This document shows positions 1 through 5,830 of a stretch of 5,955 nt of DNA, in pieces. The stretch's first letter is position 1. Each line of letters opens with the position of its first letter. This stretch comes from Calditrichia bacterium. GTDB lineage: Bacteria > Calditrichota > Calditrichia > RBG-13-44-9. The position numbers and the translations under genes are program-made. Below the pieces are notes generated by a model. The model had not been told where the DNA came from. It searched no databases and saw nothing but the letters and a program-made list of their open reading frames with translations. Location: contig JALXCH010000298.1 of the NCBI GenBank assembly GCA_026991005.1, positions 1-5,955 on the forward strand. Reading direction: 5' to 3'.

Positions 1-506
1 GTGGTACCTCCATTGGAGAAGTGTGCAAGGTAGGCGGCGAGGTGGAAGATAGCATCATCCATTCTTACAGCAACAAACAGCACGACGGGTTTCTGGGACA
101 CTCTTACCTGGGGCAGTGGGTGAATCTGGGAGCCAATACCAATGTAAGCGATTTAAAGAACAACTATCATCCCATTAAAATGTACGTCAATGGGGAATGG
201 GTGGACACCGAAAGCATATTTATGGGCACGGTGTTTGGCGACCACGCGAAAACCGGCATCAACACCATGTTGAATACGGGTACGGTCGTGGGCATTTTCT
301 CCAATGTTTTTGGAAGTGGTTTCCCGCCCAAGTACATCCCTCCTTTTTCCTGGGGCGGGGCGGATAAACTGGAGGAATACGATCCGGACAAAGCGCTGGA
401 TACTGCCCGCGTGGTCATGTCCCGACGCAATGTTCAGCTAACTCCCAATATGAAGCGATTAATTCGATACCTGTTTAAAATCACGCGTTCCGAGCGAATG
501 TGGTAA
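1..506 (+). CDS. GlmU-like sugar nucleotidyltransferase/acyltransferase, C-terminal part (5' partial)
   Basis: The reading frame is open from the window edge (first full codon at 3) to TAA at 504-506, giving 167 residues. I recognise the C-terminal half of the GlmU-like family of Bacteroidota and relatives, usually about 400 residues with an N-terminal nucleotidyltransferase and a C-terminal left-handed beta-helix; the nucleotidyltransferase half lies outside the window. Seen: hexapeptide-type turns in residues 1-105, including GTSIGEV, LGHSYLGQWVNLGANT and TGINTMLNTGTVVG. By comparison from memory, His33 in GHSYLG falls where GlmU has its catalytic acetyltransferase histidine, and NLGANT resembles its NIGAGT turn. 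A PPFSWGG segment (113-119) and a basic helical tail follow, typical of this family. Likely role: acetylation of glucosamine-1-phosphate and/or formation of UDP-GlcNAc or another nucleotide sugar in the cytoplasm for envelope synthesis. The exact substrate cannot be decided from this half. It converges on the minus-strand gene ending at 890. Confidence 0.85.
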   Translation, partial: GTSIGEVCKVGGEVEDSIIHSYSNKQHDGFLGHSYLGQWVNLGANTNVSDLKNNYHPIKMYVNGEWVDTESIFMGTVFGDHAKTGINTMLNTGTVVGIFSNVFGSGFPPKYIPPFSWGGADKLEEYDPDKALDTARVVMSRRNVQLTPNMKRLIRYLFKITRSERMW

Positions 507-596
507 TTTCCATATTAAAAAAGTTACATTCTTCATATTCTGGTGTTTTTACAGAGAATCGGTACCTGAGATGTATTCTATATCCTTCATGTTATA

Positions 597-623
597 TTCT
601 GAGTTCTCTGTGTTTTCTGTGGT
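597..623 (-). repeat. Three tandem 9-nt units, NNCACAGAR-like
   Basis: Read on the minus strand, the stretch is ACCACAGAA, AACACAGAG, AACTCAGAA: three consecutive 9-nt units that share the core CACAGA or CTCAGA. From general knowledge, runs of ACCACAGAGNACACAGAG type recur in the intergenic DNA of many environmental bacteria. I infer that this is a short or decayed member of such a family. Its function is unknown, and three units are too few to exclude chance. Confidence 0.4.
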
Positions 624-641
624 TTTCAAAATTTTCCTTTC

Positions 642-692
642 CCATGGCTGAAGGTCATAGGCTAATATCTTTTAGCCACTCCGTGGCCTTGG
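642..692. other. Imperfect intergenic hairpin
   Basis: GGCTAA at 660-665 pairs perfectly with TTAGCC at 672-677 around a 6-nt loop. Outside it, CCATGGC at 642-648 pairs with GCCTTGG at 686-692 with one T-T mismatch. No T-run follows on either strand, so this is not an ordinary intrinsic terminator. It could be a repeat remnant or a processing or stability hairpin in the 3' end of the nucleotidyltransferase transcript. Confidence 0.35.
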
Positions 693-792
693 ATGATACA
701 AGAAGATTTTTTAACCGGAAAAATTTGATTCTGATTATCCTGTGGGAAATTTTTAGCTGAGAATTTATCTCAAACCCAATTTTTCATTTCTA

Positions 793-847
793 CTAAAAAA
801 AGAAGCCCAATGTCAGGAGGAAATAAAATCCCTCCCGAACATTGGGC
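793..847 (-). terminator. Rho-independent terminator of the Omp28-like gene
   Basis: GCCCAATGT at 805-813 pairs perfectly with ACATTGGGC at 839-847. Beyond a small internal loop, GGAGG at 816-820 pairs with CCTCC at 831-835. Read on the minus strand, the stem is followed by TTCTTTTTTT, the classic U-run. It lies 43 nt past the stop codon of the minus-strand gene. The plus-strand side has no T-run, so it works in one direction only. Confidence 0.9.
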
Positions 848-889
848 AAATTAATCAGGATTAGTGAAAATCCATGAGGAAAATTTTTC

Positions 890-2920
890 TTATTTTAAGA
901 GCATCATTTTTCTAATAAGCTGCCGGCTTGGGGTCTTCAACCGGTACACATACACACCGGAGGCCACGGGATTTCCCGCCAGGTCTCGTCCATCCCAGGT
1001 TACCTGATGCCAGCCGGGAGTGAGTTCCTGATTCACCAGAACCTTCACCCGACGACCCAACATATCGTAAATGCTCAAAGTAATTTGCTCTTTTTCAGGT
1101 ACGTAAAACCGAATATTGGTTGTAGGATTAAAAGGATTGGGATAGTTTTGCTCCAGGCGGAATTCCCGAATAACCGGCTCGTTGTTTGCGTGAATTCCCG
1201 TAGTAACTCCAAACCACTCTAACACCCGCTTAATCAGCAAAATTCCCTGCTGCGGGTCACCAATCTGTTCCAGCCCGATGCCCAGATACACCACTTTGTA
1301 GGTGCCGTTATCGTACCGTAAACCGGCATATTTGGTGGAGTTGGCATATTGCAGGATGAGAGTGGAATTCCCGGAATAACTCCCAATAACTTCGGGATAA
1401 AGTGAATAAACATAAGCCAGGGGGAAGTTCATGCCGTCCGTAATGGGATCGCCGCTTACCCCAACTACCTGGTAAATTCCCGAATTGTCGTTCAGATAGT
1501 TGGCATCCAGGTAGTTGTGGTAGAAATTTTGAGCAGCCGGAAAATTGCTGGAACCGTAGGAATCGAAGGTGTCCCAGCCAATATCCTGTCCGGCAATGTA
1601 CAGGTTCCCTCCATTGTCCAGATAATTCTCCAGAATCGGGATATCTTCGGGTACGAAGGCGGGAAATCCCCAGGAAACGTTCCAGAACATCGCGCTGAAC
1701 TGAGAGGGGTTCAATTGATCGGCAATGGATAGCAAATCCGGCTCGGTAATATAGGTGTAAGTAACCCCGGCACTATCGAATGCGGTGAAATATTTGGTTT
1801 CCCAGGAATCGCCGCCGTCGTCATCCACGAACAGGATGTCGCCCGCAGGAATGATTCCAAAAAAGCTTTTTTCAAATCCGTAGTGGTGCGGGTCGTCCAG
1901 GTTCTGGGCAAAAATCCCAATTTTAATGTAATCCGCCTGGGAACCGGTCTGTACTGAGAGTTGAAAATGCAACGTGTCTCCCGGAGCGATGGTCGCATCA
2001 AGAGAATCCATGCTGGTGTTGTTGTAAATCAGAGAAAAATTCCAGGAAGAGGGGAGATGAACCACTTCCGGTTTAATCCGGACGTGCAGCGTATCGGAAT
2101 TGTCGTTTGCCAGGAACATGTGGCGCTGGTAAGTCTGATTGGTTTCCATTACCATTGCCAGGGTATCTGTGGACTCCAGAATATAGGTGGGTAAGTTAAT
2201 TCCTGCTTGAATAACCTCTTTGGTGGCATCGGATTGTAAGAAAGCCACCACGGCCAAATCCTGCCAGTTCCAGGCCTGATTTACGGGATAAGCAAACGGG
2301 AAGGTCAGGGTATCGCCGGGATTGACGGCGGGAATGGCGGTACCGTTTCCGTCCGGGAGCATCTTCCGCATCACATCACCAAAATCGCGTTCGCCGTTAC
2401 TCCCGGGTGGGGAGTTGTAATGCACCATGCGCTCGATAATTGCCACCCGCAAATGGAGATTGCCCTGGGTCACCGTACTCAAGCCAATAACAGTTACCTG
2501 AGCATAAACGGTGTCCGGATTGATGGTGGCATCCACCTTAATCTTCACGGGGGCAGGTAGTGCCAGCCGCTCGTTCATCTGGTTGAACATGGCCTGCGGA
2601 TCTCCAGGCACTCCTTTCACCTCACCGTCCATGACGTAGGTGGGCACACCATTAATCCCATAATATTGAATGCGATTCTGGTTATCGGAGGGATTCAAAG
2701 AGTACATCGGGTCGTTTCCCGGCCACCAGGCGTGGTATCGTATGGAAACAACTCCCCCGAAATGGGAAGAGATAAACGCCTGAAGTTTGGGGTTATTGGC
2801 CGCACAGGGGCCGCAACTGGCATTGGTGGCTTCTTCTAACAGCACAATGCGGCGAGTTTGGGCGGGTACAAGGGATAAGAGCAATAATATGATGAGTAGG
2901 GTGACGCTCCATACTTTCAT
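890..2920 (-). CDS. Exported Omp28/thioredoxin-like protein with GATase-like domain and C-terminal sorting domain
   Basis: The product has 676 residues. Residues 1-20 form a signal peptide (MKVW, then a Leu/Ile-rich core, VPA then Q). Residues 21 to about 240 resemble Omp28-related outer-membrane proteins: a thioredoxin-like start with Cys36-Gly-Pro-Cys39, a cis-proline-type GVPT at 91-94, then a beta-rich part. Residues about 361-572 (starting ILFVDDDGGD) look like the glutamine-amidotransferase-like domain common in secreted proteins of this group. At the expected nucleophile turn it reads AGQDIG (443-448) with no Cys, so catalysis is unlikely. Residues about 586-676 (QNYPNPFNPTT, YDMLGRRV, ASGVYVYRL, KMMLLK) form a FlgD-like/type IX secretion sorting tail. 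I infer export across the inner membrane by Sec, then surface attachment or release. The role is unknown; the CGPC motif allows a thiol-redox function but does not prove it. The frame extends upstream to 3058, but the start at 2918-2920 has a perfect Shine-Dalgarno and begins the signal peptide. Confidence 0.88.
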   Translation of the reverse strand: MKVWSVTLLIILLLLSLVPAQTRRIVLLEEATNASCGPCAANNPKLQAFISSHFGGVVSIRYHAWWPGNDPMYSLNPSDNQNRIQYYGINGVPTYVMDGEVKGVPGDPQAMFNQMNERLALPAPVKIKVDATINPDTVYAQVTVIGLSTVTQGNLHLRVAIIERMVHYNSPPGSNGERDFGDVMRKMLPDGNGTAIPAVNPGDTLTFPFAYPVNQAWNWQDLAVVAFLQSDATKEVIQAGINLPTYILESTDTLAMVMETNQTYQRHMFLANDNSDTLHVRIKPEVVHLPSSWNFSLIYNNTSMDSLDATIAPGDTLHFQLSVQTGSQADYIKIGIFAQNLDDPHHYGFEKSFFGIIPAGDILFVDDDGGDSWETKYFTAFDSAGVTYTYITEPDLLSIADQLNPSQFSAMFWNVSWGFPAFVPEDIPILENYLDNGGNLYIAGQDIGWDTFDSYGSSNFPAAQNFYHNYLDANYLNDNSGIYQVVGVSGDPITDGMNFPLAYVYSLYPEVIGSYSGNSTLILQYANSTKYAGLRYDNGTYKVVYLGIGLEQIGDPQQGILLIKRVLEWFGVTTGIHANNEPVIREFRLEQNYPNPFNPTTNIRFYVPEKEQITLSIYDMLGRRVKVLVNQELTPGWHQVTWDGRDLAGNPVASGVYVYRLKTPSRQLIRKMMLLK

Positions 2921-2925
2921 AGAAA

Positions 2926-2933
2926 TCCTCCTT
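2926..2933 (-). promoter_or_regulatory. Strong Shine-Dalgarno that fixes the Omp28-like start
   Basis: The minus strand reads AAGGAGGA, 5 nt before ATG. It supports starting the protein at 2920 rather than at the upstream in-frame ATG at 3058, which has no such site and would add 46 residues ahead of the signal peptide. Confidence 0.85.
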
Positions 2934-3002
2934 GGGTTATGAATGAGATGTTTAGATCGTTTAAAAGAGTAGCACGAATTTGATTCGGAATAATATACGC
3001 AG

Positions 3003-3031
3003 ATAATATAATAAATCCCCCATGCGGTAAA
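3003..3031 (-). promoter_or_regulatory. Candidate sigma70-type promoter for the Omp28-like gene
   Basis: On the minus strand, TTTACC (3026-3031) is followed after 17 nt by TATTAT (3003-3008). The -10 matches TATAAT at 5 of 6 positions and the -35 matches TTGACA at 4 of 6. It would give a leader of roughly 75 nt. The surrounding DNA is AT-rich, so a chance match is possible. Confidence 0.35.
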
Positions 3032-3042
3032 AATAAAATTTC

Positions 3043-3071
3043 TTGAAATATTTAGCACATTATTCTAAATT
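3043..3071 (+). promoter_or_regulatory. Candidate sigma70-type promoter for mtnA and the TPR gene
   Basis: TTGAAA (3043-3048), a 17-nt spacer and TAAATT (3066-3071) would start transcription near 3078, just before mtnA. The same hexamer pair, with TTGACA, precedes the IclR gene in this window, which lends some support. It lies back to back with the candidate minus-strand promoter. Confidence 0.45.
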
Positions 3072-3100
3072 TTTGGGCTTGATTAATGAGAGCCGGATGC

Positions 3101-4174
3101 ATGATAAAAAGTATTCAATGGACAGGGGAAACGATACGCATTATCGACCAGACGCAACTACCGGAGCGCCTGGTGTATCGGGAACTGCGAACTGTGGAGG
3201 AGGTGTTCGATGCGATTCGGCGTCTGGCAGTTAGAGGTGCCCCTGCCATTGGCATTGCTGCGGCGTACGGGCTGCATCTGGCGCTTCGTGGTCAGGAGTT
3301 TTCCAGCAGAGAGGATTTGCTAAACCGGGCAGAAAGTGTGGTAAATTATTTAAGCACGGCCCGACCCACTGCGGTTAATTTGCGCTGGGCACTGGAAGAT
3401 GTGCTTCAGAAATTGAAATCCCACACCGGCACACCTGAGGAAATGAAGCAATATTCGCTACAACTGGCGCTGGATATTCACCGGGACGATGAGGAACGAT
3501 GCGCCGCTATCGGCAGGTACGGGGCGGAGGTGATTCAGGACGGAATGCGCATCCTGACTCATTGCAATACCGGTGCCCTGGCGACAGGAGGAATCGGTAC
3601 GGCCCTGGGTGCCATTTACACCGCTCACCAGCAGGGGAAGCGAATTCAGGTGCTGGTGGATGAGACTCGACCTCTTTTGCAGGGTGCCCGGCTAACCATG
3701 TGGGAACTGCACCAGGCAAACATCCCGGCACAACTCATCACCGATAACATGGCGGCGTATGCCATGCAGCGGGGAATGGTAGATCTGGTAATTGTGGGAG
3801 CGGATCGCATTGCCCGTAACGGCGATGTGGCCAATAAAATTGGTACTTACAATCTGGCGGTGCTTTGCCAGCACCACCATATTCCTTTCTATTCCGCTGC
3901 CCCTCTTTCTACCTTCGATGGGCGCATCGCCAGCGGTGAGGATATTCCCATCGAAGAACGCCCCTGCCGGGAAGTGACTCATATCTGGGAAAAATTGCTC
4001 ATTACCACCCCGAACGCCCAATGCTGGAATCCCGCTTTCGACGTAACCCCGGCATCGCTAATCACCGGCATTATTACCGAAAAAGGAATATTAACCCAAC
4101 CTTTATCCCGGGCGATTGAAAAATTAAATTTAAATTCTCAAATTCATCAAAATAATAAGGAGTTAATTGTATGA
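3101..4174 (+). CDS. mtnA: S-methyl-5-thioribose-1-phosphate isomerase
   Basis: The product has 357 residues, the usual length for MtnA. The enzyme converts 5-methylthioribose-1-phosphate to 5-methylthioribulose-1-phosphate in the cytoplasm, an aldose-ketose step of the methionine salvage pathway. Seen: IQWTGE near the start, RGAPAIGIAAAYG (45-57), LTHCNTGALATGG (152-164), DETRP (187-191), GADRIARNGDVANKIGTY (233-250) and PAFDVTP (311-317). By comparison with the Bacillus enzyme, Cys155 and Asp235 match the catalytic Cys and Asp, so it should be active rather than a divergent eIF2B-like relative. I prefer ATG at 3101, with GAGAG 8 nt upstream; the in-frame ATG at 3086 would add five residues (MRAGC) and has no better site. 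The stop codon overlaps the next start (ATGA at 4171-4174). No other salvage gene (mtnK, mtnB, mtnC or mtnP) is in the window. Confidence 0.95.
   Translation: MIKSIQWTGETIRIIDQTQLPERLVYRELRTVEEVFDAIRRLAVRGAPAIGIAAAYGLHLALRGQEFSSREDLLNRAESVVNYLSTARPTAVNLRWALEDVLQKLKSHTGTPEEMKQYSLQLALDIHRDDEERCAAIGRYGAEVIQDGMRILTHCNTGALATGGIGTALGAIYTAHQQGKRIQVLVDETRPLLQGARLTMWELHQANIPAQLITDNMAAYAMQRGMVDLVIVGADRIARNGDVANKIGTYNLAVLCQHHHIPFYSAAPLSTFDGRIASGEDIPIEERPCREVTHIWEKLLITTPNAQCWNPAFDVTPASLITGIITEKGILTQPLSRAIEKLNLNSQIHQNNKELIV
4157..4162 (+). promoter_or_regulatory. Ribosome binding site of the TPR gene inside mtnA
   Basis: AAGGAG lies 8 nt before the ATG at 4171, within the last codons of mtnA. Together with the ATGA stop-start overlap it indicates translational coupling of the two genes. 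Confidence 0.75.
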
Positions 4175-5298
4175 AAAAGTTACTTGGTGTTGCTGCCATC
4201 CTTTTGTTAGGACTTCTCCTGCTTAGCAGTTGTCGACCACCGGAATTGGAAGGCGTTGTGGTAAATATGCAACAAGGTTTGTACGATGAGGCGTTTAATC
4301 TGGCGCAGGATGCGGTAAAGAAATATCCCAACGATCCCGAAGCCTGGTTCTTGCTGGGTGAATTGTACGGGCGCAAAGAACAATTTAAAAAAATGAACGA
4401 ATGTTTCGAGAAAAGTCTGGCTATTTCTCCCAAATTTAAGGATGATATTGAACGGTTGCGCTTCAATTATTTTGCGGAGAATTATAACTCCGGTTTGAAG
4501 AATTACTACCAGAAAGCGCTGGAGGAACAGGATCCGGAAAAGAAAAAACAGCTTTTTGAGAAGGCAAAAGAGAAATTCATGAAGGCTTATGAAGCTGATC
4601 CCAGCCGCACGGAACCCTTAACTCCCCTTGCCACCTCTTTCCTGCAGTTAGGCGATACCACCCAGGCTATTAACTTCATCGAAAAAGTGGTGAAGAACGA
4701 AACGAAGAACGACACCCTGCTGGTTACCATCGGCGATTTCTTTAATCGCATTGGCAAACTGGATAAAGCAAAAGCCATTTATGAAAAAGTGCTGAAGATT
4801 AACCCCAATAACAGCATGGCTCATCTTTCGCTGGGCGAACTTTACGTAAAGCAAAATAAAACAGATCTAGCCATTCAGCATTTCCAGAAAGGTATGGAGT
4901 TAGAGCCCAACAATGCTTCGATTCCTTTTAATATTGGAATTTTGTACTACAACAGCAAAAAATACGACGAAGCCATTCCTTTTTTGAAAAAGACGTTGGA
5001 GATGGATCCGAACAATAAAGATGCCGCAGAAGTGTTGAGCCTGTGTTACATTCAGAAGGCGCAAAAGTGGGTAGAGAAGTACAACGAAGAGAATAATGAG
5101 AGCAAAAAGCAGGAGTATCGCAAAAAATTTGAGTTGATTTACGACGAAGCCTTACCCTTCTTGCAGGAAGCAGTGAAAAAATTCCCGGATTCTGCTCTAT
5201 TATGGAACAATCTGGGTGTGATTTATGCGCAGTTGGGCAACAAAGAAAAAGCGCAGGAAGCGTTTGAGATGCAGAAAAAGTTGCAGGGGAGTAACTGA
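4171..5298 (+). CDS. TPR-repeat lipoprotein
   Basis: The product has 375 residues. It begins with a lipoprotein signal peptide: MKK, a Leu-rich core and lipobox LSSC with Cys21. Arg at +2 does not suggest retention in the inner membrane, so an outer-membrane location facing the periplasm is likely. The rest is helical with tetratricopeptide repeats: clear units at about 56-89, 183-214, 215-248, 249-282 and 343-375, each with the Trp/Leu-Gly-Tyr and Ala-Pro-Asn pattern (for example DPNNKDA and NPNNSMA). A charged, Lys/Glu-rich stretch at about 95-145 and another at 295-320 separate the blocks. TPR proteins act as protein-binding scaffolds, here probably in envelope assembly or secretion; no partner can be named. 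The start codon overlaps the mtnA stop, and the gene is followed by an intrinsic terminator, so it ends the operon. Confidence 0.88.
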   Translation: MKKLLGVAAILLLGLLLLSSCRPPELEGVVVNMQQGLYDEAFNLAQDAVKKYPNDPEAWFLLGELYGRKEQFKKMNECFEKSLAISPKFKDDIERLRFNYFAENYNSGLKNYYQKALEEQDPEKKKQLFEKAKEKFMKAYEADPSRTEPLTPLATSFLQLGDTTQAINFIEKVVKNETKNDTLLVTIGDFFNRIGKLDKAKAIYEKVLKINPNNSMAHLSLGELYVKQNKTDLAIQHFQKGMELEPNNASIPFNIGILYYNSKKYDEAIPFLKKTLEMDPNNKDAAEVLSLCYIQKAQKWVEKYNEENNESKKQEYRKKFELIYDEALPFLQEAVKKFPDSALLWNNLGVIYAQLGNKEKAQEAFEMQKKLQGSN

Positions 5299-5364
5299 TC
5301 GCCTTTTGCGCTTGCTTGAGTACCGGATTGAATTAGCCTAATTTTTGTTATTGTATGTGTGCAA

Positions 5365-5404
5365 TTTCCCCCGATCTCTCCAGTGGAGGTCGGGGATTTT
5401 TTTT
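5365..5404 (+). terminator. Rho-independent terminator of the mtnA-TPR operon
   Basis: CCCCGA at 5369-5374 pairs with TCGGGG at 5390-5395. Inside, after a TC bulge, TCTC (5377-5380) pairs with GAGG (5386-5389), with one T-G wobble, around the loop CAGTG. Eight T residues follow at 5397-5404. It lies about 70 nt past the TPR stop codon. Confidence 0.88.
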
Positions 5405-5451
5405 GATGGAATTTTGCAACGAGAATCGGATGCTGATACTTTCCATCCAAA

Positions 5452-5611
5452 GGATCCTTCCCGTGCACCCGCCTGCAGATCCCTGTTCACTCATCCACTC
5501 GTCCCGCTCTCAGTCCCAGACCCGTTCCGGGAGTCCGTATCGGGTAAGGAACCGTTTGGTCAGAACTCGCGATCGAGCAGGATTCTATTGATGAGTGCAC
5601 GGGAAGCATCC
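5452..5611. repeat. 160-nt element bounded by a 17-bp inverted repeat; candidate structured RNA
   Basis: GGATCCTTCCCGTGCAC at 5452-5468 is complementary to 5595-5611 at 16 of 17 positions (only C5456-C5607 fails). Nested stems continue inward: CCTGC 5472-5476 with GCAGG 5577-5581, then GATC 5478-5481 with GATC 5571-5574. At the tip, ACCCG 5520-5524 pairs with CGGGT 5541-5545, and CGG 5528-5530 with CCG 5535-5537 around a GAGT loop. An alternative apical stem is GTTCC 5524-5528 with GGAAC 5548-5552. The element is more GC-rich than its flanks and carries no convincing coding frame. It could be a small RNA folding into a long rod or a small non-autonomous mobile element. I see no clear target duplication, no T-run after it, and only a weak promoter-like match (TTGCAA at 5414-5419, TACTTT at 5437-5442). 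I do not recognise an RNA family. Confidence 0.5.
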
Positions 5612-5752
5612 TATCAATCCACAGATCTTGATGATAGACAATATCCTTCGAATTTTCGGATTGGGTAACTCCATTAATGGGTTAAAATATAATACAAATC
5701 CTTAATTTTCATGCTATCAATAAATTGTTTGAAGAAAAAATCATTTTACCTA
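5612..5752. other. AT-rich intergenic stretch upstream of the IclR promoter
   Basis: No gene is seen. Two small symmetric features occur: CTATCA at 5611-5616 with TGATAG at 5632-5637 (15-nt loop), and a near-palindrome at 5667-5683 (AACTCCATT against AATGGGTT, with one bulged T). Neither is followed by a T-run. Either could be a protein-binding site or chance in AT-rich DNA. Confidence 0.4.
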
Positions 5753-5781
5753 TTGACAAATTTACTTTTTCGGTTTAAATT
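5753..5781 (+). promoter_or_regulatory. Promoter of the IclR-family gene
   Basis: A perfect -35 hexamer TTGACA (5753-5758), a 17-nt spacer and TAAATT (5776-5781) lie upstream of the regulator gene. Transcription would start near 5788, leaving a leader of about 43 nt that contains the inverted-repeat operator. Confidence 0.65.
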
Positions 5782-5782
5782 G

Positions 5783-5819
5783 GTTTGAATAACAAAACGC
5801 TGTTTCACATAATGAAACG
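5783..5819 (+). promoter_or_regulatory. Inverted-repeat operator with a degenerate second copy, probably for the IclR-type regulator
   Basis: GTTTCA (5802-5807) and TGAAAC (5813-5818) form a perfect 6-bp inverted repeat around CATAA. Nineteen bases upstream, 5783-5799 reads GTTTGAATAACAAAACG, which aligns with GTTTCACATAATGAAACG at most positions with one base missing. Both lie at and just after the predicted transcription start, a position where bound protein would block RNA polymerase. IclR-family proteins often repress their own genes through short inverted repeats, so autoregulation is the simplest inference. Confidence 0.6.
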
Positions 5820-5830
5820 TTCTCGTGACT

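Larger units (their letters stand above)
507..792. other. Gene-free convergent intergenic region
   Basis: This AT-rich stretch lies between two convergent genes. An open frame at 500-760 exists on the plus strand, but its translation is rich in Phe, Leu, Ser and Cys with no family resemblance, it overlaps the end of the upstream gene, and it has no convincing ribosome binding site, so I do not call it. The region holds a short 9-nt-period repeat and an imperfect hairpin, listed separately. No intrinsic terminator for the plus-strand gene ending at 506 is evident. Confidence 0.6.

Noticed and set aside
500..760. Open frame of 86 codons on the plus strand after the nucleotidyltransferase gene
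   Set aside because: It overlaps the upstream gene's end, lacks a ribosome binding site, has a composition typical of translated AT-rich intergenic DNA, and contains the 9-nt repeat and a hairpin.
2921..3058. N-terminal extension of the Omp28-like protein to an upstream ATG
   Set aside because: It would place 46 residues before a clear signal peptide, run through the candidate promoter, and ignore the strong AAGGAGGA site before the internal ATG.
3692..4021. Minus-strand open frame of 109 codons inside mtnA
   Set aside because: It lies entirely antisense to a confidently identified gene and shows no family features.
4074..4466. Minus-strand open frame of 130 codons across the mtnA/TPR junction
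   Set aside because: It is antisense to two real coding regions, and the translation is low-complexity with no recognisable domain.
5558..5581. Resemblance of GGTCAG...GAGCAGG to part of bacterial SRP RNA
   Set aside because: Only scattered bases match, and the conserved tetraloop hairpin of SRP RNA is absent.
5345..5668. Two overlapping plus-strand open frames (5345-5668 and 5355-5591) downstream of the TPR gene
   Set aside because: Both run through the intrinsic terminator at 5365-5404 and the inverted-repeat element, have no ribosome binding site, and give unrecognisable Arg/Ser/Pro-rich translations.
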